From Lepidurus packardi (lineage: Eukaryota; Arthropoda; Branchiopoda; Notostraca; Triopsidae): a stretch of DNA of 64,000 bases. Where the stretch lies: assembly GCA_023053545.1 (NCBI GenBank), contig JAKZAN010000071.1, positions 62,001 to 126,000 of the forward strand. Direction: 5' to 3'. Below are positions 17,086 to 26,765 of the stretch, piece after piece; position 1 is the first letter of the stretch; every line of letters begins with the position of its first letter. The notes below the pieces were generated by a model that worked only from the letters and a program-made list of their open reading frames with translations, made no database searches and had not been told where the DNA came from. A program made the translations under genes and the position numbers.

Positions 17086-18246
17086 TTACAATGTTCCTCG
17101 TTTTTCTTGTTCTCTTTCAATCGATTCAAAAAGCGCTTTAAAGTTTCCAGCACCAAATCCTTTGGCACCCATTCGCTGGATGATTTCAAAGAAAAGTGTT
17201 GGCCGATCTTGAACTGGCTTGGTAAAAATCTGCAGCAAATAGCCTTCTTCATCGGCATCGACCATGATCGCTAATTTTTCGATCGTACTCAAATCTTCTT
17301 TCATCATGCTCATGTGCGCTCCCAATCGGTTGGGTACCTCCTCATAGTAAGCATGTGGCGGTGCGCTCAAAAACTCAACACCTCTTGCGCGCAATTCACT
17401 AACTGTCGAAATAATATCGTCTGTTGCGATTGCAATATGCTGTATGCCTGGTCCGCCATAGAAATCCAAATATTCTTCAATTTGTGATTTTTTCTTGCCT
17501 TCCGCTGGCTCATTAATAGGAAATTTGATGCGGCCATTGCCGTTTGACATCACTTTGCTCATTAATGCTGAATATTCTGTATTGATTTGTTTGTCGTCAA
17601 ACGATAGGAAATTTACAAATCCCATCACGTCTTCATACCACTTCACCCACGTATTCATCTCGCCCCAACCCACATTGCCAACCATGTGATCGATATATTT
17701 CAAACCGACAGCTGTTGGTTTGTAATCAGATTCCCATGCCTTATAGCCCGGTAGAAAAACACCATTGTAGTTTTTGCGCTCCACAAAAATATGGACTGTT
17801 TCGCCATAAGTGTAAATCCCAGAACGCACCACTTCGCCAAATTCATCAGATTCTACTGTTGGCTCCATAAAAGGTCGTGCGCCGCGTTTCACGGTTTCTT
17901 CGAAAGCACTTCTTGCATCTTCAACCCACAAGGCTGCAACTTTGACGCCGTCGCCATGCTTTTTCAGATGGTCGTTGATTGGCGAATCTGCATTTAACGG
18001 CGTTGTGAGTACCAATCTGATCTTATCTTGCTTCAGTACGTATGACGCGCGATCTCGGACACCTGTTTCCAAACCTGCGTAGGCAAGCGATTGAAAACCA
18101 AAAGCGGTCTTATAAAAGTGTGCTGCTTGCTTGGCATTGCCAACGTATAATTCGACGTAATCTGTGCCCAATAGCGGCAAAAAGTCCTGCGCGCCTTCAA
18201 ATATTTTTTCTAGTCCGTATTCAACCGACTTTAATTCGTTGCTCAT
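17086..18246 (-). CDS. hppD: 4-hydroxyphenylpyruvate dioxygenase
   Basis: 386 residues. Converts 4-hydroxyphenylpyruvate to homogentisate in phenylalanine/tyrosine breakdown. Two vicinal-oxygen-chelate domains; the Fe(II) ligands are His187 (YIDHMVGNV), His270 (GIQHIAIATDD) and Glu354 (LFFEIIQRMG). The conserved C-terminal helix (GAGNFKALFESIEREQ) is present. Immediately downstream of hmgA (36 bp), the enzyme that uses its product. Confidence 0.96.
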   Translation of the reverse strand: MSNELKSVEYGLEKIFEGAQDFLPLLGTDYVELYVGNAKQAAHFYKTAFGFQSLAYAGLETGVRDRASYVLKQDKIRLVLTTPLNADSPINDHLKKHGDGVKVAALWVEDARSAFEETVKRGARPFMEPTVESDEFGEVVRSGIYTYGETVHIFVERKNYNGVFLPGYKAWESDYKPTAVGLKYIDHMVGNVGWGEMNTWVKWYEDVMGFVNFLSFDDKQINTEYSALMSKVMSNGNGRIKFPINEPAEGKKKSQIEEYLDFYGGPGIQHIAIATDDIISTVSELRARGVEFLSAPPHAYYEEVPNRLGAHMSMMKEDLSTIEKLAIMVDADEEGYLLQIFTKPVQDRPTLFFEIIQRMGAKGFGAGNFKALFESIEREQEKRGTL

Positions 18247-18282
18247 TTTGTATATTTTTTAGTTCGAAAACTTCGATTTTTT

Positions 18283-19440
18283 TTATTCTGTCCAGCTTTT
18301 ATAGTACTTCCCGTCATCAATTCCCATGGCTTCTTCGGTAACCATCAAAGGTTTGAAAGTATCAACCATCACAGCCAATTCTTCAGTGATCGTTTGGCCA
18401 ATGCTTCGTTCCATTGCGCCAGGCGCTGGTCCGTGCGGAATTCCCTTTGGATGCAGGGTGATGTGTCCTTGCGCAATGTTGTTTCGGCTCATGAAATCAC
18501 CGTCAACATAATACAAAACCTCATCACTGTCTATATTGCTGTGGTTGTATGGCGCTGGAATCGCCTTTGGATGGTAATCGTAGATTCTTGGGCAAAACGA
18601 GCACACTACAAAAGTTGCCGTTTCGAAAGTTTGGTGCACTGGAGGCGGTTGGTGCACGCGGCCAGTTATAGGTTCGAAATTGTGTATGCTGAAACCGTAT
18701 GGAAAGTTGTAGCCATCCCAGCCCACAACATCAAAAGGATGCGAGGCATAAACGACTTCATGCATCATGCCTTCCTTTTTAATTTTGATTAAAAAATCTC
18801 CTTTTTCATCATGAGTTTCAATTTCAGATGGTAGTTTGAAATCACGTTCGCAAAAAGGCGCGTGTTCTAACAATTGCCCAGATTCATTTTTATACCGTTT
18901 TGGTGTATAAAACGGCGCATACGATTCGACATAGAACAAGCGGTTTTCAGTCGTATCGAAATCTATTTGGTAGATCATTCCGCGTGGAATGATGAGATAA
19001 TCGCCATATTCAAAATCGATGTTGCCCATCATGGTTCGAAGCTTCCCGGAGCCCTTGTGGATGAAAATCATCTCGTCTGCATCAGCATTTTTGTAGAAAT
19101 ACTCACGAAGTGATTTTTTGGGTGCTGCGATTCCGATGATGCAATCGCTGTTGAGCAGCATTGCTTTGCGGCTTTCTAGGAAATCGTCTGCGGGTTTTAA
19201 CTCAAAACCTTTCAGCAATAAAGATTTTATGTTTTTATCGATTGCGATTTTCGGCGCAACAGAATATGATTTGTTGATTTCTTTGACCTGCGTTGGTCGG
19301 TGGACATGATACAATAATGACGAATGCCCATGAAATCCTTCTGTTCCAAAAAGTTGCTCGTAATAGAGGGCGCCATTTGGCTTTTCGAATTGTGTATGTC
19401 GTTTTTGGGGTATTTGCCCCAGCTTATGGTATATTGGCAT
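18283..19440 (-). CDS. hmgA: Homogentisate 1,2-dioxygenase
   Basis: 385 residues, typical of the shorter bacterial forms. Opens the ring of homogentisate to maleylacetoacetate using Fe(II). The metal region is near the C terminus: APYNHSNIDSDEVLYY (His300, Glu307) and TLHPKGIPHGP (His336). The spacing between the first His and the Glu is one residue longer than in the human enzyme. Reads into hppD; the last enzyme of the pathway (fumarylacetoacetase) is not next to it. Confidence 0.94.
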   Translation of the reverse strand: MPIYHKLGQIPQKRHTQFEKPNGALYYEQLFGTEGFHGHSSLLYHVHRPTQVKEINKSYSVAPKIAIDKNIKSLLLKGFELKPADDFLESRKAMLLNSDCIIGIAAPKKSLREYFYKNADADEMIFIHKGSGKLRTMMGNIDFEYGDYLIIPRGMIYQIDFDTTENRLFYVESYAPFYTPKRYKNESGQLLEHAPFCERDFKLPSEIETHDEKGDFLIKIKKEGMMHEVVYASHPFDVVGWDGYNFPYGFSIHNFEPITGRVHQPPPVHQTFETATFVVCSFCPRIYDYHPKAIPAPYNHSNIDSDEVLYYVDGDFMSRNNIAQGHITLHPKGIPHGPAPGAMERSIGQTITEELAVMVDTFKPLMVTEEAMGIDDGKYYKSWTE

Positions 19441-19616
19441 GATGATAATAATTGAAAATTAATAAATAGTAATTGACAATCAAGGCTTATCATTCAGGAT
19501 TTCTCTTGATGAGGAATTTTAAGTATTCGTTTAAGCCGGGCCAAAAGTTTTTCATACCCGACAAATATCGTAAAAAATACATTCGGCCGTTAGTTATTAG
19601 CGGTTAATTTAAATGA

Positions 19617-19653
19617 AAAAAGGCATTAAAACGTGTGTTTTAATGCCTTTTTT
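19617..19653. terminator. Strong bidirectional terminator after the amino-acid permease
   Basis: Near-perfect stem ggcattaaaa/ttttaatgcc with a short loop, flanked by six As and six Ts. Serves the leftward permease gene (stop at 19670). The rest of the gap up to hmgA (19441-19616) holds no gene. Confidence 0.85.
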
Positions 19654-19669
19654 CGCTTTTAATTTAAGT

Positions 19670-21307
19670 TTAAGCTTTTGCTTTCAAATAACTTACAGCA
19701 TATACAATCGCATGAATTGCTGCGAAAGCTAATGAGAAATAATATAAGAAATGATCGTCTACGGCCACGTCACCGTGATGTATGATTGCAACAATAACCA
19801 AAGCGATTACCATCCCCATTCCTGAGCCTGCTACAACTTTATAGCTGTTAGCATTGAAGTTTCCTTGATTTTGAATAGAGTTTTTCATTCCGTAAAACAA
19901 ATACAAATCAAATCCAATCATCATCCAAACGATTAATCGAATCCAAGTGTCGAGCGGCAAAAACACCATCATGAAAAGACATACCAAAACACCTAAAATT
20001 GGCACCAATGGCACGAATGGTGTTTTAAATGCTCTTGGTGCGTCCGGCATTTTCTTTCTCATGATTAGCACGCCAACACATACTAAGATAAAAGCGAAAA
20101 GCGTTCCAATACTTGTCATTTCTCCTACAACTCTTGCAGGAACAAATGCAGCAAATGCGCTCACCAACACCATAAACAACATGTTATTTTTGGCTGGCGT
20201 TCTAAATTTAGGATGTACTTCAGAAAATACTTTTGGCATTAAACCGTCTTTACTCATCGAGAAAAACACACGACTTTGCCCCATTAACATTACTAAAATT
20301 ACAGAAGCGTATCCGCCTAAGATTGCAAGAATAATTGCGTTGTTCAACCATGGATAAGCAGGCACTATTAGACCGCCAACTGAAGGTCCCATATTCTCAA
20401 CCGCAATCGCAACTGGCGCGATTCCATCTTTTCCGGCGAATGCAGAATAGTTTACGACCCCTGTCATGACATGCGCAAACAATATGTATAAAACAGTACA
20501 AATGGCCAATGATAATAAAATTCCAATTGGCATGTCTCGTCTCGGGTTCTTAGCTTCTTGCGCTGCCGTTGATACAGCATCAAAACCGATATAGGCAAAA
20601 AAGACAATTGCGGCCGCCCTGATAATTCCAGAGAAACCAAATTCACCAAATGTGCCCGTATTTTCTGGAATATAAGGAGTGTAATTTTCTGGACGGATAT
20701 ACTGCCATCCCACTGCGATAAAAATCAGTACTACTGAAACTTTAAGCAATACGATTATACCGTTTATAAATGCCGATTCCTTAGTACCTCGCATCAAAAT
20801 AAGTGACATAACCATCACAATTAGAACTGCGGGTACGTTGATGACTCCGCCTTCAAACGGCGACAACATGTAGCTATCATCCAAATGAATTCCGAAACCT
20901 GATAAAAATTTACCCAAATACCGCGACCAACTGATCGAAACCGTTGCGGCTCCTACGGCATATTCCAAAACCAAGTCCCATCCGATAATCCATGCTACAA
21001 ATTCGCCCATTGTTGCAAACGAATACGTGTAAGCACTTCCTGCTACTGGAATCATCGATGAAAACTCAGCGTAACATAAACCGGCAAATATGCAGCCTAA
21101 AGCCGCTACTAAGAACGAAATTGTAATTGCTGGACCAGCATTTGTGGCCGCTGCCATTCCTGTTATTGAAAACAATCCGGCGCCAATAATAGCACCAACC
21201 CCAAGTGCAACAAGACCTTTGGCGGTTAGCGTCTTTTTTAAACCCTTTTCAGACTCCGAAGCTTCAGCTAGAAGCAAATGAAGCGGTTTTCTTTTCCAAA
21301 TAGACAT
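19670..21307 (-). CDS. APC-superfamily amino-acid permease (cationic amino acid transporter-like)
   Basis: 545 residues with about 13-14 transmembrane helices. The APC core is plain: GLVALGVGAIIGAGLFSITG in helix 1 and the FFAYIGFDAVSTAAQEAKNP segment of helix 6, as in CAT-type transporters. Inner membrane import of amino acids, substrate not readable. Its position upstream of the aromatic amino acid catabolic genes is suggestive only, since a strong terminator separates them. Confidence 0.88.
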   Translation of the reverse strand: MSIWKRKPLHLLLAEASESEKGLKKTLTAKGLVALGVGAIIGAGLFSITGMAAATNAGPAITISFLVAALGCIFAGLCYAEFSSMIPVAGSAYTYSFATMGEFVAWIIGWDLVLEYAVGAATVSISWSRYLGKFLSGFGIHLDDSYMLSPFEGGVINVPAVLIVMVMSLILMRGTKESAFINGIIVLLKVSVVLIFIAVGWQYIRPENYTPYIPENTGTFGEFGFSGIIRAAAIVFFAYIGFDAVSTAAQEAKNPRRDMPIGILLSLAICTVLYILFAHVMTGVVNYSAFAGKDGIAPVAIAVENMGPSVGGLIVPAYPWLNNAIILAILGGYASVILVMLMGQSRVFFSMSKDGLMPKVFSEVHPKFRTPAKNNMLFMVLVSAFAAFVPARVVGEMTSIGTLFAFILVCVGVLIMRKKMPDAPRAFKTPFVPLVPILGVLVCLFMMVFLPLDTWIRLIVWMMIGFDLYLFYGMKNSIQNQGNFNANSYKVVAGSGMGMVIALVIVAIIHHGDVAVDDHFLYYFSLAFAAIHAIVYAVSYLKAKA

Positions 21308-21335
21308 ATAATTGTTGGTTTTTTGTTTAAGATTC

Positions 21336-21368
21336 CAAATATATAGAATCTCTTAACACTTACCGCAA
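21336..21368 (-). promoter_or_regulatory. Promoter of the amino-acid permease gene
   Basis: Minus strand: TTG (21366-21368), 22-bp spacer, TATATTTG (21336-21343). The -7 box is exact; the spacer is at the long end. Confidence 0.55.
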
Positions 21369-21386
21369 TAAGTCGCTACTTTTTCG

Positions 21387-23600
21387 CTAAAACCAAAATC
21401 CAATCGTAACCCAAGTAAAACCCTTATTGGTTTCAGGAGACCAGCTGTACTTGATTTCGATTGGTCCTGCGAGTGTTTCAAGGCCATATCCCAATGCATA
21501 GCCCGTGTACAATTGCGTGCGATTCCAGTGCGAAAGTTCGAACAAATCATCTGAAATGTAAGCCGCATTTGCACTAAAATTAAGGTGATTCTTCCGGTAT
21601 ATTTCATAATCAAGTGTCCCAACACCTTTGATGAAGCTATTGCCTGCCAAACTTAAAAAATCGTAGCCATAAAAAGGCTTAATGTTGTTTATGGGCGAAA
21701 AACCGTAGCCTCCTAATACGAAATCAAAAAATGGAACCGACTTTGGCCCGATTGTAAAGCCTAATTCTGATTGCGCTTTAACGGTCCAACGCGGCAGCAA
21801 CTCCTTAGCCCCATGTAAGTCGAATTTTACTACCGAGAATTGTTCAAATTTCTGTGTATAATTAGTGGAGTTGAAATACCATTGGTAATCTCCTGAAAAG
21901 GCCCAACCGCTTTTCGGAAAGTACTTGTTGTCTAAAGAATCATATTTTATATACCCAAAAAGGCTGCTGTATGTGCTGTTTTCAAACACAGGATCCCGAC
22001 TTTGTATAGTTTCAGATTGTATTTTTAAATTCTTGATTTCGACACCAGCTCCAAACAAAAATTTTTGCATAAATATTGTTTGCAAATAGGCTTGGTTTGT
22101 GAAATCCGAAAAATTAATATTGATAGCGTTTAATCCAAGCTCCGTCAATAGTGCACCTTCATTGAAATCAGTCGCGACGTTCCGATTAAATCCAACAAAT
22201 CTCGATTTTAGTCCAAAACTAAAATAAAAGCCATTATCAACATAATAATCCAAATTATACCGAACATTATCTCCTAAAACTAAATCAAGTGAAAAAACAT
22301 CATTTTTGACTAGTAATTTTTTATGGGTTATGTTTGCAAGGACACCTGTTTTATATAAACCATCATAATGGAAACCGAACTTTAGGTACGTTTTGATTGG
22401 ATTTTCGATTATGTTAAGCCTCAATTCATCATCGCCTGATCTGTTTTTTTCGATTGAATAATTAATCGTACTAAAGTTCTGAGTTACCGATAAATTATCA
22501 ATTCCAAGCTTTAAGTCATCATAACTGATTTTTTTGCCTGACCGAAAATTCAGTTTGCCAAGAACATAAGCTCTTGTATAATTTGTCATCGGTTTAAAAA
22601 TCACGTTGTCCAACCGAAGGCTATCTCCTTGAATTGGCGTTGCTGGCTTTTTATACTGCATTTTGCTACCAAGCGCTGCAATTTTTTCGTAGACCGCAAA
22701 GGCTGCCTCTTCGCCTGTTTTGATTATTTGCTGTCCCTGATCAAAAGACACAACCCCAAAATTTCTGATGTCGGGTTTGATATAAATATCCGTCATTTCG
22801 ATTTTCTCTTTCATGCGCTGCATCATTTGCAAATTCGAAATTTGCACTAAAATTTTAGTCGCATCTTTCAATTCTGTTCGGTCTTTTAAATCGTCCTGAA
22901 CATCAACACCAATAATAAAATTAGCGCCCAATTTTTTTAGTTCTTCAACCGGATAATTGTTAGTGACACCGCCATCAACCAACACTTTTCCATCAATTTC
23001 AACTGGCGAAAAAAGCGACGGAAAAGCAGCGCTTGCTAACATTGCTTCCGGCAAATAGCCCTTATTGAGCACTACTTCATCGCCAGTTTCTATATCTGTG
23101 GCAACGCACAAAAATGGGATTGGGAGTTTATTGAAATCACGTGTGTGCCGCACATTATGTGTTAGTTTCGTTAGCAAATTATAATTATACAAACCCTTTG
23201 ATAAAGCAGCTGGAACACCAATTTTAAATTTATTGAAGGGCAGTGAAATGGCATATAATTCGTCATTTCTCTTGCCATAGAAGTTTTTTGAAGACCGCGG
23301 TATAAAATCTTGCAACAAGGCATCAAAATCGGTCGCTTTAAAAATTGAATCAATTTGTTTGGCATTGTAACCCGAAGCATACAAACCGCCAACAATTGCG
23401 CCCATACTCGTTCCTCCTATGTAGCTAATCTCGACACCGGCTTCTTCTAGAACCTTCAAAACACCAATATGAGCAAAACCTTTTGCGCCGCCACCGCTAA
23501 GCACAAGACCTACTTTTATGGGCGCTCTTTTGGGTGTTTCTTGACAAAAAACAGGTAGGGCGAAGGCCAAGAGGAAAAGAATTAATAATTTGTTTTTCAT
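21387..23600 (-). CDS. Patatin-like phospholipase fused to an outer-membrane beta-barrel
   Basis: 737 residues. Signal peptide 1-19 (LLILFLLAFALPVFC). The patatin domain (about 28-230) has the oxyanion loop GGGAKG, the nucleophile Ser65 in GGTSMG and the Asp209 dyad partner in DGG (209-211). A POTRA-like stretch (near 340-400) and a C-terminal barrel with repeated aromatic strands ending in TWVTIGFWF follow, as in PlpD-type autotransported lipases. Likely outer membrane, lipase domain secreted or periplasmic. Start overlaps the uvrC stop by 4 bp. Confidence 0.92.
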   Translation of the reverse strand: MKNKLLILFLLAFALPVFCQETPKRAPIKVGLVLSGGGAKGFAHIGVLKVLEEAGVEISYIGGTSMGAIVGGLYASGYNAKQIDSIFKATDFDALLQDFIPRSSKNFYGKRNDELYAISLPFNKFKIGVPAALSKGLYNYNLLTKLTHNVRHTRDFNKLPIPFLCVATDIETGDEVVLNKGYLPEAMLASAAFPSLFSPVEIDGKVLVDGGVTNNYPVEELKKLGANFIIGVDVQDDLKDRTELKDATKILVQISNLQMMQRMKEKIEMTDIYIKPDIRNFGVVSFDQGQQIIKTGEEAAFAVYEKIAALGSKMQYKKPATPIQGDSLRLDNVIFKPMTNYTRAYVLGKLNFRSGKKISYDDLKLGIDNLSVTQNFSTINYSIEKNRSGDDELRLNIIENPIKTYLKFGFHYDGLYKTGVLANITHKKLLVKNDVFSLDLVLGDNVRYNLDYYVDNGFYFSFGLKSRFVGFNRNVATDFNEGALLTELGLNAININFSDFTNQAYLQTIFMQKFLFGAGVEIKNLKIQSETIQSRDPVFENSTYSSLFGYIKYDSLDNKYFPKSGWAFSGDYQWYFNSTNYTQKFEQFSVVKFDLHGAKELLPRWTVKAQSELGFTIGPKSVPFFDFVLGGYGFSPINNIKPFYGYDFLSLAGNSFIKGVGTLDYEIYRKNHLNFSANAAYISDDLFELSHWNRTQLYTGYALGYGLETLAGPIEIKYSWSPETNKGFTWVTIGFWF

Positions 23601-25402
23601 GATGTGCCAGGGATAGATTTGTAAAAGTCGATAATTTTTTTTGCTTTTGATGCACCAACTACCGCTGAAATTTCTTCTTCCGAAGCCAACGTCATTCTTT
23701 TGATGGATTTGAAATGCTTGATAAGTGTTGTCATTGTTTTTTCGCCAATGCCCGGAATGGTTTCCACAGACGTTTGCAAAGCACTTTTGCTGCGTTTATC
23801 ACGGTGATGCGTTATGCCAAAACGGTGGGCTTCGTTTCGCAATTGCTGGATTACTTTAAGCGTTTCAGATTTTTTATCCAAATACAAAGGCACCGGATCC
23901 CCGGGATAAAAAAGCTCTTCCAGTCGCTTTGCAATTCCAATAATTGCAATTTTACCTCTTAATTCTAAAGCGTCCAGACTTTTTAATGCTGATGACAACT
24001 GCCCCTTTCCACCGTCAATAATAATGAGTTGCGGAAGTGGCTGTTGCTCTTCCAATAATCGCTTATACCGTCTATACACCACTTCTTCCATCGATGCAAA
24101 ATCGTTTGGGCCGTCAACAGATTTTATATTGAAATGGCGATAATCTCTTTTAGACGGCTTTCCGTCTTTAAAAACAACGCATGCAGCAACAGGATTAGTC
24201 CCCTGGATATTGGAATTATCAAAACATTCGATATGCCGAGGCTCTGCGGGCAGTCGCAAGTCCTTTTGCATTTGCGCCATGATTCTATTGGCGTGACGAT
24301 CTGGGTCGACAATTTGCAACTGCTTGAGCTGCTCCATCCGAAAAAACTTCGCGTTTCGGGTTGAAAGATCCAATATTTGCTTTTTATCGCCCAGCTGCGG
24401 AACCGTAACCTTAACATCTTCGCCAAGATCAACCGCAATTGGAACTACTACTTCTTTTGATTTCAAGTTGAATCGCATCCGCATTTCGATAATGGCAATC
24501 TCCAATAGTTCCGAGTCTGGCTCGTCTAATTTCTTTTTAAGTTCTAGCGTATGTGTTCTGACAATGGAACCGTGTGCAATTTGCAGAAAATTGATAAATG
24601 CCGCACCTTCGTCAGAAACAATCGAGAAGACGTCTATATTGGTCAACTTAGGATTGGCCACAGTCGATCGCGATTGGTATTTTTCCAGAACTTCGATCTT
24701 CTCTTTCATTTTTTGGGCTTGTTCAAACCGCATTTCCGCAGCCATAACTGCCATCTGCTTCTTGAATTCGCGCAAACTTTCTTTAAAATTTCCTTTTAAG
24801 ATCTCTCGAATTTGGTCCACATGGCTTTGGTAATTATCCAAAGGCTCTAATCCTTCGCAAGGCCCAAAACAATTTCCAATATGATATTCTAAGCAAACTT
24901 TGTATTTACCGCTTTTGATATTGCCAGCATTCAAATCGTAATTGCAGGTGCGCAGCGGATATAACTCCTTAATCATGTCTAAAATTGTATAGACCGTTTT
25001 GAAATTGGTATACGGTCCAAAATATTCAGAACCGTCCTTAATCATGTTTCTTGTTGAAAATATTCTTGAAAACGGCTCTTTTTTGATGCAAATCCACGGA
25101 TAGGTTTTGTCATCTTTCAGCAATACGTTATACTTTGGTTGTAAGCTCTTGATTAAATTATTTTCCAGCAAAAGCGCATCGGTCTCAGTTGGCACCACGA
25201 TGTGTTTAATGAGCGCGATTCGTTTAACCATCATATTAATTCGGCCAGAATCGTGCGTCTTATTGAAATAAGATGAAACACGTCTTTTAAGGTTTTTGGC
25301 CTTACCTACATACAAAATTCTGCCCTCCTTATCAAAATACTGATAAATTCCAGGATTATCGGGGAGGGTTTGTATCTGTAAGCTTAAAGCGGGAACTTCC
25401 AT
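23597..25402 (-). CDS. uvrC: Excinuclease ABC subunit C
   Basis: 601 residues. Makes both incisions in nucleotide excision repair. N-terminal GIY-YIG nuclease (GIY at 18-20, YVGKAKNLKRR at 31-41), the UVR motif in FEQAQKMKEKIEVLEKY near 210, the RNase H-like second nuclease (FDNSNIQGTNPVAACVVF; IDGGKGQLSSAL) and C-terminal helix-hairpin-helix (ETIPGIGEKTMTTLIKHF) are all present. Overlaps the patatin gene by 4 bp (ATGA type), so the two are translated together. Confidence 0.97.
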   Translation of the reverse strand: MEVPALSLQIQTLPDNPGIYQYFDKEGRILYVGKAKNLKRRVSSYFNKTHDSGRINMMVKRIALIKHIVVPTETDALLLENNLIKSLQPKYNVLLKDDKTYPWICIKKEPFSRIFSTRNMIKDGSEYFGPYTNFKTVYTILDMIKELYPLRTCNYDLNAGNIKSGKYKVCLEYHIGNCFGPCEGLEPLDNYQSHVDQIREILKGNFKESLREFKKQMAVMAAEMRFEQAQKMKEKIEVLEKYQSRSTVANPKLTNIDVFSIVSDEGAAFINFLQIAHGSIVRTHTLELKKKLDEPDSELLEIAIIEMRMRFNLKSKEVVVPIAVDLGEDVKVTVPQLGDKKQILDLSTRNAKFFRMEQLKQLQIVDPDRHANRIMAQMQKDLRLPAEPRHIECFDNSNIQGTNPVAACVVFKDGKPSKRDYRHFNIKSVDGPNDFASMEEVVYRRYKRLLEEQQPLPQLIIIDGGKGQLSSALKSLDALELRGKIAIIGIAKRLEELFYPGDPVPLYLDKKSETLKVIQQLRNEAHRFGITHHRDKRSKSALQTSVETIPGIGEKTMTTLIKHFKSIKRMTLASEEEISAVVGASKAKKIIDFYKSIPGTS

Positions 25403-25407
25403 AAAAA

Positions 25408-25415
25408 CAAAGGTA
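25408..25415 (-). promoter_or_regulatory. -7 box directly upstream of uvrC
   Basis: TACCTTTG on the minus strand lies only 5 bp before the uvrC ATG, so transcription would begin at or next to the start codon. A TTG is present 14 bp upstream, closer than usual. Confidence 0.4.
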
Positions 25416-25497
25416 CTAAATCAGCTTGTCAAAAATTAGATGCTCAAATTAATTACTTTTACAAAAGTCAGAAACGTTTAAAATCTAAAATAATTTT

Positions 25498-26061
25498 ATG
25501 ACAAAAGCCGATTGTAGAATAAAATACCGGGAATTGCGCAGCGTTATTTCTGCTGATGAAGTCGCCATAAAAAGCTTGGAAATTGCGAATCAATTGCTGA
25601 AATTGCCGCTTTGGGATTTAAAATTCTATCATATATTTTTGCCAATTGTGAAGCATAATGAAGTTGACACGGAGTTTATTATGCACATTTTATCGGGAAA
25701 AGACAAAAACATTGTGGTCTCGAAAGCTGATTTTAGTTCAAGAGAAATGCTGCACTATTTAGTAACAGATGCTACTGCCTTTCATGTTAATCCTTATGGA
25801 ATTCCTGAGCCAGTGGAAGGTATTGAAATTGATTCGTCAAAAATTCAGGTCGTTTTTGTTCCGTTATTGGCATACGATAGAAGTGGAAATCGAGTGGGAT
25901 ACGGAAAAGGATTTTATGACAATTTCTTGGCCAAATGTCCGTCGACAACAATCAAAATCGGACTGTCATTCTTTGAACCAGAAGATACAATTGATGATGT
26001 TTCTTCTGCTGATATTAGGTTAGATTACTGCATAACCCCAAACGAAATTTTGAAGTTTTAA
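25498..26061 (+). CDS. 5-formyltetrahydrofolate cyclo-ligase
   Basis: 187 residues, usual length. ATP-dependent conversion of 5-formyl-THF to 5,10-methenyl-THF, returning folate to the one-carbon pool. The C-terminal signature RVGYGKGFYDNFL and the preceding VFVPLLAYDRSGN are intact, as is the N-terminal YRELRSVIS. Divergent from uvrC; its TAA overlaps the stop of lspA on the other strand. Confidence 0.93.
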   Translation: MTKADCRIKYRELRSVISADEVAIKSLEIANQLLKLPLWDLKFYHIFLPIVKHNEVDTEFIMHILSGKDKNIVVSKADFSSREMLHYLVTDATAFHVNPYGIPEPVEGIEIDSSKIQVVFVPLLAYDRSGNRVGYGKGFYDNFLAKCPSTTIKIGLSFFEPEDTIDDVSSADIRLDYCITPNEILKF

Positions 26062-26660
26062 GCGATTTTATGTGCAAATGCTTTTTTGTTGAATACAATA
26101 AGAATCCCAACGCCAGTTGATATTGCCATGTCAGCAATATTGAAAATAGCATTGAAAAAAGTAAAGTCGTTGCCGCCCCAAACTGGCAGCCATTCTGGTA
26201 AAGTTCCACTCCAAAAAGGAAAATAGAGCATGTCCACCACCTTCCCATGAAACCACTGCCCATAAGGACGGTCTGACAATAAGGTTGCAACATGCTGGTG
26301 ACTATCATCAAAAATGACTCCGTAGAAAACTGAATCAATAATATTCCCAAAAGCGCCTGCCAAAATTAGGGCTATAGAAATTATCAGGAAATTTGAACCA
26401 CCTTTCCGAACCGAATCCCAGAGCCAGTAGCCAATGCCACCAACTGCAAATATTCTAAAAAGGGTTAAAACCAATTTTCCGTATGCGCCAGGAATTACTG
26501 TTCCCCACGCCATTCCTTCATTTTCAATAAATAAAATCCTGCACCAATCAAAAAGACGGACTTCTTCGCCCAATATAAAATGCGTTTTTATATAGATTTT
26601 AGAAACCTGATCCACAAATAGAATAATAAAAATAATTAGGCAGGCTTTCCTTAATGACAT
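26058..26660 (-). CDS. lspA: Lipoprotein signal peptidase (signal peptidase II)
   Basis: 200 residues from the ATG at 26660 (MSLRKACLIIF); an ATG 12 codons earlier is possible but adds an unlikely leader. Inner-membrane aspartic protease that cleaves lipoprotein signal peptides. Four transmembrane helices; ENEGMAWG, the first catalytic Asp in GNIIDSVFYG and the second in FNIADMAISTG. An insertion between the two Asp motifs (the Bacteroidota-type long loop) explains the length. Overlaps the neighbouring gene tail to tail by 4 bp. Confidence 0.95.
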   Translation of the reverse strand: MSLRKACLIIFIILFVDQVSKIYIKTHFILGEEVRLFDWCRILFIENEGMAWGTVIPGAYGKLVLTLFRIFAVGGIGYWLWDSVRKGGSNFLIISIALILAGAFGNIIDSVFYGVIFDDSHQHVATLLSDRPYGQWFHGKVVDMLYFPFWSGTLPEWLPVWGGNDFTFFNAIFNIADMAISTGVGILIVFNKKAFAHKIA

Positions 26661-26765
26661 GAAATGAAGTTTAGAGGAGCAAAAATAGAGAATCAAAAAA
26701 AATAAATTCCAAATTCGACACTAAAAAGCGCGAATTTGGAATTAAAAATACATTTTTTAGGGTAA

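Noticed and set aside
16820..17212. 130-codon plus-strand frame upstream of the DUF3108 gene
   Set aside because: It runs into the 3' end of hppD antisense; the non-overlapping part is low in complexity and has no start signal.
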